Shown: positions 43,280-51,467 of the stretch, in pieces
Layout of the letters: each line of letters starts with the position of its first letter
Position numbering within the stretch: position 1 is the stretch's first letter
Assembly: GCF_000833575.1 (NCBI RefSeq)
Contig: NZ_CP010827.1
Coordinates: 620,001 to 684,000, forward strand
Source of the DNA: Corynebacterium singulare
GTDB lineage: Bacteria > Actinomycetota > Actinomycetes > Mycobacteriales > Mycobacteriaceae
DNA length: 64,000 nucleotides
Direction of reading: 5' to 3'
The notes under the pieces: generated by a model
What the model saw: only the letters and a program-made list of their open reading frames with translations
Database searches by the model: none
What the model was told of the DNA's origin: nothing
Made by a program: the position numbers and the translations under genes

Positions 43280-43426
43280 ATTTTTCTCCTGAGAATAGCG
43301 CGAGGATCGCATGGAATGTGAGATAGCTTCAGGCTACCGCAAGGGTTTGCATTTTCGATGCACTTTTGCGGCCTGTCGAAAGCAGGAATAGAGGCAGGAA
43401 TAGGGGACAGTGAAAACAGAGGGAAC

Positions 43427-43467
43427 CGCATGCCATCACACCTAAAAGGTGTCATGCAGCATGCGGC
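43427..43467. terminator. Long inverted repeat after the 294-residue gene
   Basis: ccgcatgc/gcatgcgg outer arms and cacacct/aggtgt inner arms form a strong hairpin 40 bases past the stop at 43508, followed on the minus strand by a pyrimidine-rich run. Confidence 0.65.
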
Positions 43468-43507
43468 AATCCCACCCACTGCGTGGTATTAGCGGGCGAT
43501 GGAGTTC

Positions 43508-44392
43508 TTAGATGAAGAACTTGCGGCGAGCGGCGAAAGCGCCAGCAGCAATCATGGCTGCGATGGCCAGTGCAGCAACGCCACGGGCAACTGTGTTGGA
43601 GCCGGTTTCAGCGGACATACCGCGAGATTCAACCTGAGTCTTCTCTGCGGTGCTCTCCGCAACCTTGCCGCCCTGAGCGATGACCTCGTCCTTGTTGGCC
43701 TCGAGCATCTGCTCAGAAGCTGCCTTCTCCTCTGCGGACGGCTCAGCATTCTGAGCGGCTGCCTCGCTCTTGACGTAAGTCTTGCCATCCTTGGCCAAGT
43801 ACCAGGTCACGCCACCAATGACGAGGGCTGCCGGAAGCGCGAGCCATGCCAGCTTCTTGGTGTCGAACTCAGAATCGTCAACAGGGGTGGACGGGGACTG
43901 GGAGCCGCCTGTCGGTGCAGCCTCGCTGCTGGAAGGCTGTGCAGGCTCATCCTTGCCAGTCGACGGCTTTGCGGAGTCCGGGGTCTCCGGCTTTGCGGAG
44001 TCCTTCTCCGATGCTTCGGCGTTTTCGGTTTCTTTAGAGCCGTTGTCGATTGGGGTGTCGACCTTGGATGGGCCAGCCGGAGCTGGATCCGGGTTAGCTG
44101 GTGCCGGTGCTTCCTGATCTGGGCCGAGTTGAATGGTGGTCGAGGGGTTTTCAGCCGGAGCTTCCTCCGCTTGCAGGCGCTCCCATGCAGACTGTGCCTG
44201 CTCCGCGGTGAGTACAACGGAGCCGAGCTCGTTGGTGCTCTTGTAGCTTCCGTCAGCCTGTCGCTGGTAAGTGGTGCCGTCGAGCTCGAATACGGCCGGG
44301 GCAGGGATCTGCGCGGTGGCAACGGTGGTGCCGCCGAGTGCAAGTGCGCCGGACAGAGCGGCAGCGGTCAGGGTGCGGGACATACGCTTCAT
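43508..44392 (-). CDS. Surface protein with two membrane segments and a sortase-like C-terminal signal
   Basis: A 294-residue exported protein. Signal peptide (MKRMSRTLTAAALSGALALGGTTVATA), a short head (FELDGTTYQRQADGSYKSTNELGSVVLTAEQA), a P/S/E-rich linker (about 75-155), one internal membrane segment (about 160-180), an acidic stretch and a C-terminal block with SAETG, a hydrophobic run and the basic end RRKFFI. That block has the layout of a sortase signal, with SAETG in place of LPxTG. A class F sortase gene lies upstream on the same strand. The internal membrane segment is unusual for a sorted protein. Confidence 0.72.
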   Translation of the reverse strand: MKRMSRTLTAAALSGALALGGTTVATAQIPAPAVFELDGTTYQRQADGSYKSTNELGSVVLTAEQAQSAWERLQAEEAPAENPSTTIQLGPDQEAPAPANPDPAPAGPSKVDTPIDNGSKETENAEASEKDSAKPETPDSAKPSTGKDEPAQPSSSEAAPTGGSQSPSTPVDDSEFDTKKLAWLALPAALVIGGVTWYLAKDGKTYVKSEAAAQNAEPSAEEKAASEQMLEANKDEVIAQGGKVAESTAEKTQVESRGMSAETGSNTVARGVAALAIAAMIAAGAFAARRKFFI

Positions 44393-44702
44393 AGGAGTAC
44401 TCCTTGGATCGGGTCGTGAGAGGGAATCAATTTACTCAAGTCACAATAGTCACAACTTTCACACCTGTCACGATTGTTGTCGCACTTTCTCCCACTTCAA
44501 GAGGAATCCTGAAGCGCAGCTTTCTCGGTATGTTCGAGGAATGGGCTGTGAAGGATGTATTGAATAATTACCTGTCTAGGCGGCCTTTGTCGTTGGAGAC
44601 CTTGAAGGCAGCTGCGAGGATTGTTCGAAAATTTTTCGCTTGAACAGCGATACCCCTGCTTGGGGCTATAACTTTGCTGGTGAGTCGAAGGAGGTGTGGC
44701 AG
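44393..44702. other. Intergenic region between sortase and surface protein genes
   Basis: This probably holds the promoter of the 294-residue gene. Bases 44440-44480 contain four TCAC words (agtcacaatagtcacaac and so on), possibly a regulator site. An open frame (44404-44643, plus strand) has no ribosome-binding site and no recognisable product. Confidence 0.35.
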
Positions 44703-45632
44703 TTAGGCAGTGGGATCTGGAGTTGAGGTCACGCCCTCAAACTGCCAGCCCACCACCGCGTTGCGCACAGCGGCGGCGAGCAGGTTGGCCGGTTGGATGC
44801 AGCTAATGGTGAGCAAGCGGCCTGGCATGGGGTCTTCGCCCCAAATGCTCGTGTCCTGCTCAAGGCCGTCCTTGGAAGGATCGTGTAGGTCGGTGGCGGT
44901 ATACACCAGCCACTGTTCACCGGATTTTTCCGTGCGCAGGTAAAGCTTGTCTCCGATGGAAGCCTTGTGCTCGTCTGCACGGCCGTCGTAGAGATTGTTG
45001 AACACCGCTGGCACCCCCGCGCCGGTATGCCCGGCAATGACCACAATGTCCGGCGAATCCGTGCCGGGAAGCGCATAAGGCTTATCGTCCGCAGTGTAAG
45101 TGCAGGCCTTACTCATCGAATCCGGGTTGATTTTATTGTCCTTGACCCTGCAGGACTCTTCCTCAAATTCTGCGCGCACATCGATTGACGGGATGTACAT
45201 CTCCACTGCAGGGGAAGGTGCAATGGTGGCGGGTTCGGCGACGATGTCTGCGGGCGGCTGTGACGCGGGGGTTTCAGGCTCGTGGTTAAGGAGCACAGCC
45301 GCCACAATGCCGACGAGTACAACCACCAAAATGGCTGCGAGGCCTAGCCCGCGATGGTTCGCAGGCTTGCGGTGGCGTGGCTGCGCTTGCCGACGCCCCA
45401 CCCGTCCCCCTCCCATACCTCCTTGCGGCAGGCGGGGTGAAGAGGGGCGTGGTGACCTCGAACGCGTTGGTGCGGAGCTCCGGCGTTGCGGCGAGCGGCG
45501 CTCGGGGGCGCTGGCTGCAGCGTTGCGACGCGAACGGGAACGCCGACGCGCGCGCTCTGCACTGAGGTCGATGCGGATTCCCTCTTCGGGCAGGCGATAG
45601 CTATCACGCTGCGCCGAGTAACGAGAATCCAT
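44703..45632 (-). CDS. Class F sortase
   Basis: A 309-residue membrane-anchored sortase. An extended basic N-terminus (about 90 residues, many R and S) is followed by one membrane helix (about 95-117) and the sortase barrel. The catalytic triad is visible as His202 (IAGHTGAG), Cys278 (LTISCIQP) and Arg290 (AAVRNAVVG). MYIPSIDVRA begins the catalytic domain. Such enzymes join surface proteins to peptidoglycan or each other. An aggagttagtcc site precedes the start. The closest possible substrate is the SAETG protein downstream. Confidence 0.85.
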   Translation of the reverse strand: MDSRYSAQRDSYRLPEEGIRIDLSAERARRRSRSRRNAAASAPERRSPQRRSSAPTRSRSPRPSSPRLPQGGMGGGRVGRRQAQPRHRKPANHRGLGLAAILVVVLVGIVAAVLLNHEPETPASQPPADIVAEPATIAPSPAVEMYIPSIDVRAEFEEESCRVKDNKINPDSMSKACTYTADDKPYALPGTDSPDIVVIAGHTGAGVPAVFNNLYDGRADEHKASIGDKLYLRTEKSGEQWLVYTATDLHDPSKDGLEQDTSIWGEDPMPGRLLTISCIQPANLLAAAVRNAVVGWQFEGVTSTPDPTA

Positions 45633-45681
45633 GGACTAACTCCTAGTAGAGAAACGATTAGTGAGTTAGAGTACTCCGTGA

Positions 45682-46656
45682 CTAGTCGGTCCTGAAAGCA
45701 CGGGCAGCGGCGAGCTGGTAGCGCAGAGCGTAGGTGACAAGCCAGTGGGTGGACATGAAGTCGCCGTCGATAAGCTGAGGCTCCGCGCTCGCTGCGAGGC
45801 ACTCTGCACGTTCCCTTACCGGGGTATTGAAATACGGGGACAGCTCCGTAAGCATCCATGCGCGTGAAAGTGCCAAACCATAGAGGTGGGCTAGGCGGCC
45901 ATCGGTGGGGTCGAGGACTTCCGGGATGTGAGAAAGAAAAGTCAGTGCCGCCGCGCGGTCTGGAAGGAAAGTATCAAACCAGTCAGGAAAATCCGGGTGT
46001 ACGCGGGACATGAGTAGAGCTTCCGCAAGCCCGTTAGACAGGAAATCATGGCCGGAAGGTTCCCAGCAGATGGGGTAATTGTGGTCCCCACCGAACAAGC
46101 TGACCGCAGCGGCACGAATCGACTCCGTGAGCGCAGTGAGTTCGAGCTTCTCCGAAGCTTCGAGCATGAGGAAGAGATTGAACGCGGTGTTGGAATGCAC
46201 TCCGTGGCGCACCGGGTGGTTGAGAGACTCCAGCCACTGTTGACACTGCGTGGCGGTGAGTTCAGCCAGCGCTAGCAGCGGCTCAGTCGGGCGGACAGCG
46301 GCCAACTGCAGCAACCAAGCACGGCCATAGGGCATCTCATAACCCGGATTCTTGGTGATGTACTCGTGCTCAACGGCCAACGCTGCTGGGCTTAGCCGTG
46401 CATCCAATAATTCTTCCAATCGTGTGCGGCTAGGGCTGTGCGGTAGTTGATCCAGTAACAGCACACCGGAATACTGCATGTGCACGCTGGAATGCCAGTC
46501 GAAGCACCCATAAAAACTGGGGTGCAGCTTGCGCGGGCGCACGTGGCAATCATCAGCGGAGGCACTTGTGTGGTGCATCGCGGCGGGGAACTCGCGCTCA
46601 AGGACGTCCACGATCCCCTTCGCCCACGCGGTGGCCAATGTCTCAAGCGATGTCAT
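45682..46656 (-). CDS. DUF2891 family protein
   Basis: A 324-residue protein of the DUF2891 family, marked by LHPSFYGCFDWHSSVHMQ, HEYITKNPGYEMPYGRAWLLQL and CWEPSGHDFLSNGLAEALLMSRV. The all-helical repeats suggest an alpha/alpha toroid as in some glycan-active enzymes, and the conserved His/Asp/Trp residues fit, but no reaction is known. It is probably cytosolic. It is transcribed alone. Confidence 0.85.
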   Translation of the reverse strand: MTSLETLATAWAKGIVDVLEREFPAAMHHTSASADDCHVRPRKLHPSFYGCFDWHSSVHMQYSGVLLLDQLPHSPSRTRLEELLDARLSPAALAVEHEYITKNPGYEMPYGRAWLLQLAAVRPTEPLLALAELTATQCQQWLESLNHPVRHGVHSNTAFNLFLMLEASEKLELTALTESIRAAAVSLFGGDHNYPICWEPSGHDFLSNGLAEALLMSRVHPDFPDWFDTFLPDRAAALTFLSHIPEVLDPTDGRLAHLYGLALSRAWMLTELSPYFNTPVRERAECLAASAEPQLIDGDFMSTHWLVTYALRYQLAAARAFRTD

Positions 46657-46742
46657 GGATTCAAGTATGACAGAGCTGATACTTTCAGCGCTCGCCGTTC
46701 ACATGTAGATGCAACATATTTCGGTGCATGAGCCACAATAAG

Positions 46743-47297
46743 CTATCGGTCACAATGCTGCGGACGATTACGTGGGTCGCGAGCAGCGGTCCAAGGTAGC
46801 CCGTCGGAAGATCTCCAGTGATTGCTCAATGCATGGTCAGCGAACTCGAGCTTCTTACGGATTTTCCGCAATTCCTGCTTTAGGGTTGCGAGCAGCGGTT
46901 TGTTCATTTTATCTTTTAGGCCGCCGTCTTTGAGCTCGATGTGGAGTGCAAGGTTATAACGCTTCGCGGTTAAACAGCGACGAGAGAAACTGCGTTCAGG
47001 AGTATCTTCTCGGCTTTTCGCTAAAGCGCAGATGGTAGCGAGGGTGCCGATAGTTTTCTTTGCGACTGTGGTGGGAAGATCCGTCGGTGTTTCCGCACCG
47101 TCAAATGTGTAATCCTTTACTTCGATGAACCAGAGCTCGTCACCCTTCAACGCTAGAATGTCACATCCTTGTGCACCGAAGGCTCCAGCGATTTTGGTGA
47201 ATTGCGGCCACCTATCGAAAGCGGCGAGACTCCAGCCCTCCTGGAAACGGAAGATGATGCCGTCGACATTAATTTCGGGCTGCTGCGGCTCTTTCAT
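46743..47297 (-). CDS. PD-(D/E)XK nuclease-like partner of the ATPase
   Basis: A 184-residue protein. GCDILALKGDELWFIEVKDY gives Asp46, Glu59 and Lys61 in the spacing of a PD-(D/E)XK nuclease core. The rest is helical with basic residues (KQELRKIRKKLEF). The gene starts 3 bases after the stop of the ATPase gene, so they are one unit. The pair resembles two-gene ATPase/nuclease phage-defence systems but matches no named system I can recall. Function is inferred from motif and linkage. Confidence 0.65.
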   Translation of the reverse strand: MKEPQQPEINVDGIIFRFQEGWSLAAFDRWPQFTKIAGAFGAQGCDILALKGDELWFIEVKDYTFDGAETPTDLPTTVAKKTIGTLATICALAKSREDTPERSFSRRCLTAKRYNLALHIELKDGGLKDKMNKPLLATLKQELRKIRKKLEFADHALSNHWRSSDGLPWTAARDPRNRPQHCDR

Positions 47298-47300
47298 CTT

Positions 47301-48353
47301 TTACCAGCTCAGGTAGCGTTCTGCTTGCTCGACCTCGGCATCAAGAGCAGCAATGACGTCAAGATCATCGAGCTCTGGAGCCGACTGAACAACTACTTCG
47401 GCATCGGAAGCATCACCAGAGTCTCGTGAAAGCCCTACGTACCGAGTGTCCTCGGCTTTGTTCTCGCTCATTTGGAGCTCCCGGAGAAGAAAGACGCTAT
47501 GAGTAACCACGAAGACCTGGGTTCCTGCAGCAGCAAGTGCGCGAAGCGCATGGGCAATTGCCTTTTGTGAAGCAGGATTGAGATTTGCTTCCGGCTCATC
47601 CCAGAAAAGGTAACCACTATTTAACAACGCTCCGTTGGCAATGAGGCGAACGAGCATTGCTAACTTCCTATGGCCTTCTGCTACGAGTGGAGCCTCAAGA
47701 TTGCCAATTCCCGGTTGCTTGAGATAAAACCTGCCATTGTTTTCTACGACAGAACCGTCAGAGAGGAGCTTAGAGAAGGGGCTAACCAACTTCGAAGCCT
47801 CGGCGACTCTGGGGCCGCGCAAAGCAGGTTGATGGAGCAAGAGAAGGGTATCCCGCCATGTTTCATCAAAATCAACTTCGTAATTTTCAAAGAAGCTGAG
47901 GAAGCTCGCCGATAGGCTCAGTAATTCATGGGTGGGAAGGTAGATCGGCTCGTCTTCAAAATCCTCTTTGGAAATTTGAGGTAATGATTCCGTGGAAACC
48001 TCTGACTTTGAGCGCGACGAAAAATTCCATGAAAGACGCTGCTTTACTCCAGCAAAGGTGATGTCGACATTTGCGCGGGCTGCGCCTTTGGTGCGGCGAG
48101 TCAGCCGGCCTAGCGCATCAGGCCGATAGACACCCATGAGTTTGGAAGCAAGTGCGGAGTTAAACTCTTTCTTGGTGAGGTTATCCGAATCCTTGACGGT
48201 CTTGGCGGCTGTATAAAGCAGCTTGAGGAAAAAAGATTTACCCGAGGAATTGTCACCGACAACGATGTTGAGCTTCGGAGAAAACTCAACATCAATTTCG
48301 CGAAAGGGGCCGAAAGACTGTGCTTCCAACCTTCGGATGGGATACCTTGCCAT
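47301..48353 (-). CDS. AAA/ABC-type ATPase of the OLD/RecF group
   Basis: A 350-residue ATPase. Walker A GDNSSGKSFFLKLLY (about 33-47), a middle region without TOPRIM, the signature-like LVAEGHRKLAMLVRLIANG, Walker B YLFWDEPEANLNP and the H-loop VFVVTHSVFLL. The fold matches AAA_15/AAA_21 proteins used in defence systems such as Septu, Gabija and PARIS. The lack of TOPRIM and the separate nuclease gene directly downstream suggest division of labour. Lower GC than the flanking genes fits transfer. Confidence 0.82.
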   Translation of the reverse strand: MARYPIRRLEAQSFGPFREIDVEFSPKLNIVVGDNSSGKSFFLKLLYTAAKTVKDSDNLTKKEFNSALASKLMGVYRPDALGRLTRRTKGAARANVDITFAGVKQRLSWNFSSRSKSEVSTESLPQISKEDFEDEPIYLPTHELLSLSASFLSFFENYEVDFDETWRDTLLLLHQPALRGPRVAEASKLVSPFSKLLSDGSVVENNGRFYLKQPGIGNLEAPLVAEGHRKLAMLVRLIANGALLNSGYLFWDEPEANLNPASQKAIAHALRALAAAGTQVFVVTHSVFLLRELQMSENKAEDTRYVGLSRDSGDASDAEVVVQSAPELDDLDVIAALDAEVEQAERYLSW

Positions 48354-48401
48354 GACATAAATGGTAACGGATTAAGGATCGCCTCGGTGCCTGACAGGGC
48401 G

Positions 48402-48749
48402 TTAGCAGCGCAGGATCTTCGCCATCGCTTTTCCTTTTGCCAGTTCGTCAACGAGCTTGTCCATGTACCGAATGTTCTGCCTGAGCGGGTCTTCGATCTC
48501 TTGGACCTTGTGCCCACAAATACTGCCGGTGATGAGGGAGCGGGACGGGTTCAGCGCTGGGGCTTGGGCGAAGAACTCCTCGAGCGTGGCCTTTTCCTCA
48601 CGAACGCGATCGAGTTCTTCCACAGAGTATCCGGTCAACCACGTGATGACCTCGTGGAGTTCTTCAACGGATCTGTCTTTGCGCTCAACCTTGGTGACGT
48701 AGTGCGGGTAGATGTCGGCGAAGGGCACGGAAAAGATGCGGTGGGACAT
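48402..48749 (-). CDS. DUF2200 family protein
   Basis: A 115-residue cytosolic protein of the DUF2200 family, recognised from [39 protein letters not shown] and the [34 protein letters not shown] end. The start at 48749 is set by the family N-terminus. Function unknown; it stands between the ATPase pair and the DUF4143 gene, where accessory genes cluster. Confidence 0.88.
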   Translation of the reverse strand: MSHRIFSVPFADIYPHYVTKVERKDRSVEELHEVITWLTGYSVEELDRVREEKATLEEFFAQAPALNPSRSLITGSICGHKVQEIEDPLRQNIRYMDKLVDELAKGKAMAKILRC

Positions 48750-48777
48750 GGGGCGCAGTATATCCGTTGCCGCTGGT

Positions 48778-50031
48778 TTAACCGTGCCAAAGCATAGAGA
48801 TGGGCATCGCCCAGAGGTTGTCACCCATTGGCAGGACATGTTTGCCCGTATATAGGACGATGCCGGCGCGGAAGGAGGCACCTGCAACCTGCTGAAGGTA
48901 GCGCAGACCAGCAAAGTCTTTCGGCTGAATCGACATTGCTGCTTTGACTTCGACGCCAACGATGTCCCGGGACCGTGATTCCAATACGAGGTCAACTTCT
49001 TTGCCAGTGGAAGTACGAAAGTGGAAAAGGCGATAGTCAATGGATGACCATGCCTTCTGCTTTAGAAGCTCGTTAGCAACGAAGGCTTCGCAGATACCGC
49101 CGGTGATTGTGCTGGAGATGTTCATCTCCAATGCCTCGGGATCTAGACCTGCCAGACTTGTAGCAAGTGCAGTATCCGAAAGGAAGACCTTGGGTTTAGA
49201 AATAGCCCGCTTTTCCAGATTGGTTCCCCACGATGGCAGCTGGTTGAGCAAGAAGACATCGCTCAATGCAGTCACGTAGGTAGGGACCGAGCGCTGGGGT
49301 ATATCAAGCGCGCGCCCAATGTGTGCGGCTACGAGCTCAGCAGTTCCTTGAGCCGCCAACTTGTTGAGAAGCTTGCTCAAACGATCGGGGAATTGAATGC
49401 CGTAGAGCTCGGTGGCGTCCTTCGACAGTACTCGTTCAATGTAGGCGTCGAACCAGCGGTGCTGTCGCCTTCGGCTAGCATCCCTAAGCCCAGGGAAGCT
49501 TGGTGTGCAGAAGAGCTGAAAGTAGTCATTTCGGGAAGGTGTAGATGTGGGATTTACACCTTCTTCCCGCAATGACCACACTCGACCTGCAAAGTCGTCG
49601 TGGATGCCCAACCGTTCACCCACGCTAAGTCCGTGAAGACGAATTGTCTCTGCGCGACCAGCGAGAGATTCTTCAGCTCCTGTGAGGCTAAGGAGATTAG
49701 AGGACCCAGTGAGGATGAAACGACCTGGCCGCCGATCTTCTTCGAGTGTGCCTTTGATAGCGCGAAAGAGTTCAGGCGCGCGCTGAATTTCATCAATGGC
49801 TAGTGTCCCTTCAGGGAACTGCCTGACAAACCCGTCTGGATCCTCTTTAGCGGATGCGAGCGAAGTACTTTCATCGAGGTTAAAGAACCTATGCTCTCTT
49901 TCTTCGAGCAATTGATGAACGAGGGTGCTCTTTCCCACTTGGCGTGCGCCAGAAATAGTCAGCACTGGTGTATCCGACAGAATTTCTTCCGCCAAACCTT
50001 GTGCGTTTCTATATAGGAAAGATTCAGTCAT
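48778..50031 (-). CDS. DUF4143 ATP-binding protein
   Basis: A 417-residue protein of the AAA_14/DUF4143 type. Walker A is [15 protein letters not shown] (about residues 28-42), Walker [14 protein letters not shown], then [11 protein letters not shown]. The C-terminal DUF4143 part ends in an endonuclease-like fold ([23 protein letters not shown]). Such proteins are common accessory ATPases with unclear roles. The start [11 protein letters not shown] is used; a longer open frame upstream runs through the palindrome array and is unlikely to be translated. A tcctgaatct-like leader gives only a weak ribosome-binding site. Confidence 0.82.
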   Translation of the reverse strand: MTESFLYRNAQGLAEEILSDTPVLTISGARQVGKSTLVHQLLEEREHRFFNLDESTSLASAKEDPDGFVRQFPEGTLAIDEIQRAPELFRAIKGTLEEDRRPGRFILTGSSNLLSLTGAEESLAGRAETIRLHGLSVGERLGIHDDFAGRVWSLREEGVNPTSTPSRNDYFQLFCTPSFPGLRDASRRRQHRWFDAYIERVLSKDATELYGIQFPDRLSKLLNKLAAQGTAELVAAHIGRALDIPQRSVPTYVTALSDVFLLNQLPSWGTNLEKRAISKPKVFLSDTALATSLAGLDPEALEMNISSTITGGICEAFVANELLKQKAWSSIDYRLFHFRTSTGKEVDLVLESRSRDIVGVEVKAAMSIQPKDFAGLRYLQQVAGASFRAGIVLYTGKHVLPMGDNLWAMPISMLWHG

Positions 50032-50053
50032 GACAGTCAATCTACCTGCAATG

Positions 50054-50177
50054 TTGCGCTTTTGCAAGACTCTTGTTGCCGTTCTGCAAGAATTATATTG
50101 CCATTCTGCAATCTCCTCGTTGCCGTTCTGCAAGGCTTCCATTGCCATTCTGCAATGCTCCCGTTGCCGTTTGATCA
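50054..50177. repeat. Array of six palindromes with a 22-bp period
   Basis: TTGC-N6-GCAA palindromes (consensus TTGCCRTTCTGCAA) start at 50054, 50076, 50098, 50120, 50142 and 50164 (the last imperfect), each exactly 22 bases apart. They lie 23 bases upstream of the DUF4143 start. A 22-bp spacing puts all sites on the same face of the helix. Spacers between them differ, so the palindromes are what is conserved. Confidence 0.9.
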
Positions 50178-50195
50178 TTCACCAAAACTGAAAAG

Positions 50196-50236
50196 AGGGC
50201 ACCCGCAGCCGTCGTGAAACGGTCTGAGAGTGCCCT
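50196..50236 (-). terminator. Terminator of the secreted trio
   Basis: A 7-bp stem (agggcac/gtgccct) with inner pairing, followed on the minus strand by tcttttcagtttt. It lies 28 bases past the last gene of the trio. Confidence 0.7.
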
Positions 50237-50263
50237 TGGTTGTGATGCCTTGGGAGTGAAGGA

Positions 50264-50845
50264 TTAGTCCCACACGGGGGCGTCGCCAAGCTGTAGCTCA
50301 GAGTAGCGAGCCTCCGGAACGGTGGCGGAGTAGGGCTGGCCAACTGCCTCCCATGTCAGGTCGGAGTTGCAGCGCACATCCTGGCCGTCGGTGTCGAGCA
50401 TGGTAAAGCCCCACACCAGCTTGCCCTGGGAGTGTGCCGGCAACGTGTACGGTCCGACCTTTTGGTTGAGCTTCCAGTGCTGCTCATTGACGTAGTGGAA
50501 GCCGTAGGTCTGGGTGAGCACCTTGGCGAGCTCGCCCTCGCCCTTCATAGACCCAGAAACCTCGATGGTCTGGGTGCGGGCCTGGGTGACGGTGTGACTG
50601 ACCGGAACGGACTCATCGTTGCGGTTGGCCACGCTCGTGGCATCGGTCTGCTTGAACCAGCGGCGGGTAGCGGTGACATAGGTGCCGTTCTCACCGGGCG
50701 TCGAGCAGCTAGAGCCGGGCTCGTAGTCAGTGTTCCAGCGCTGGGGCAGCTCGAAGTCCCCGCCGAAGTCGGCGGCGTGGGCAACAGGAGCGGCCGCCAG
50801 CAGGCTCAGTGCGGCAAAGGTGCTCGCGATGGACTTCTTCAGCAC
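50264..50845 (-). CDS. Secreted protein, one copy of the trio domain
   Basis: A 193-residue secreted protein. Signal peptide (VLKKSIASTFAALSLLAAAPVAHA) then a beta-rich domain with two cysteines (GSSCSTPG and VRCNSD). The pattern N-R-N-D-E-S-V-P-V, then S/T-alternating strands and KVGPYTLPAHSQGKLVWGF, is shared with the next two genes. The alternating S/T stretch followed by a P-x-P-G turn recalls aerolysin/ETX-MTX2 proteins, which form beta-barrel pores, but identity is too low to be certain. GTG start. It is coupled to the upstream gene (TAA then GTG after 3 bases). Confidence 0.72.
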   Translation of the reverse strand: MLKKSIASTFAALSLLAAAPVAHAADFGGDFELPQRWNTDYEPGSSCSTPGENGTYVTATRRWFKQTDATSVANRNDESVPVSHTVTQARTQTIEVSGSMKGEGELAKVLTQTYGFHYVNEQHWKLNQKVGPYTLPAHSQGKLVWGFTMLDTDGQDVRCNSDLTWEAVGQPYSATVPEARYSELQLGDAPVWD

Positions 50846-50848
50846 GCT

Positions 50849-51421
50849 TTAGCCCCAATCGTTGTTATCGCGGGTGGAGACCTCGATGTGGCGCTCCTTC
50901 GGCAGGGTAGCGGTGAAGGTACCGCCGTTGGCCTGCCAGGTGTTATCGGAACCGCAGATGGTCTTCTGGCCCTCGAAGTCGGAGACTACCCAGCCGGCAC
51001 GCAGCACGGCGGTCTTGCCCGGAGCGATGTTGTACGGACCAACCTGCTCACCAACCTCGTAGGACTGGGAATCGGTGTAGCTGGAGGAGAAGGTGAAGTT
51101 GATGAGGTCCATCAGCTTGAAGTCAACGCCAGCAGACACGTTCCAGGTCTTGGTCTTGGTCTCCGTGATGGAGCGGGTGACCGGCAGCGGCTCGTCGTTG
51201 TAGTTGGACACGGTCCAGGAGCCAGCGGAGCCGTCGAAGTAGGTGCGCTTGATCTCTACGGTCTGGCCGGTATCACCCGGGTTGGTGCAGTGCTCGCCAA
51301 TGGTGGTCGGGTTAGCCGGTCCCAGGTCACGTGCAGGCAGGGCGTTGGCGGCTGGTGCGAGGATGATGCCGGAGGCTACGGCCAGGGCAGCAGTGGTGGA
51401 AGCAATCTTAGTCTTGAACAT
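50849..51421 (-). CDS. Secreted protein, second member of the trio
   Basis: A 190-residue secreted protein with signal peptide to about residue 27 (ANA-LPARD). Cysteines at GEHCTNPG and KTICGSD mirror those of the protein downstream. The stretch NYNDEPLPVTRSITETKTKTWNVSAGVDFKLMDLINFTFSSSYTDSQSYEVGEQVGPYNIAPGKTAVL is the best match to the S/T-rich strands and hairpin of aerolysin-like pore formers. Middle gene of a three-gene operon, 46 bases after the 427-residue gene. Confidence 0.72.
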   Translation of the reverse strand: MFKTKIASTTAALAVASGIILAPAANALPARDLGPANPTTIGEHCTNPGDTGQTVEIKRTYFDGSAGSWTVSNYNDEPLPVTRSITETKTKTWNVSAGVDFKLMDLINFTFSSSYTDSQSYEVGEQVGPYNIAPGKTAVLRAGWVVSDFEGQKTICGSDNTWQANGGTFTATLPKERHIEVSTRDNNDWG

Positions 51422-51467
51422 GGTGTGGTCTCCTTGGTGGATGTGAGGGGTGAATGTGAGCGGGGGA

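Noticed and set aside
44404..44643. Possible 79-residue gene between sortase and surface protein
   Set aside because: No ribosome-binding site, no homology noticed, and the sequence starts within the leader of the opposite gene; a shorter start at 44530 also lacks signals.
50032..50178. N-terminal extension of the DUF4143 protein through the 22-bp array
   Set aside because: A 22-bp period shifts frame with each unit, so the encoded residues do not repeat; the DNA palindromes are conserved, not a peptide. ATPase homologues start near 50031.
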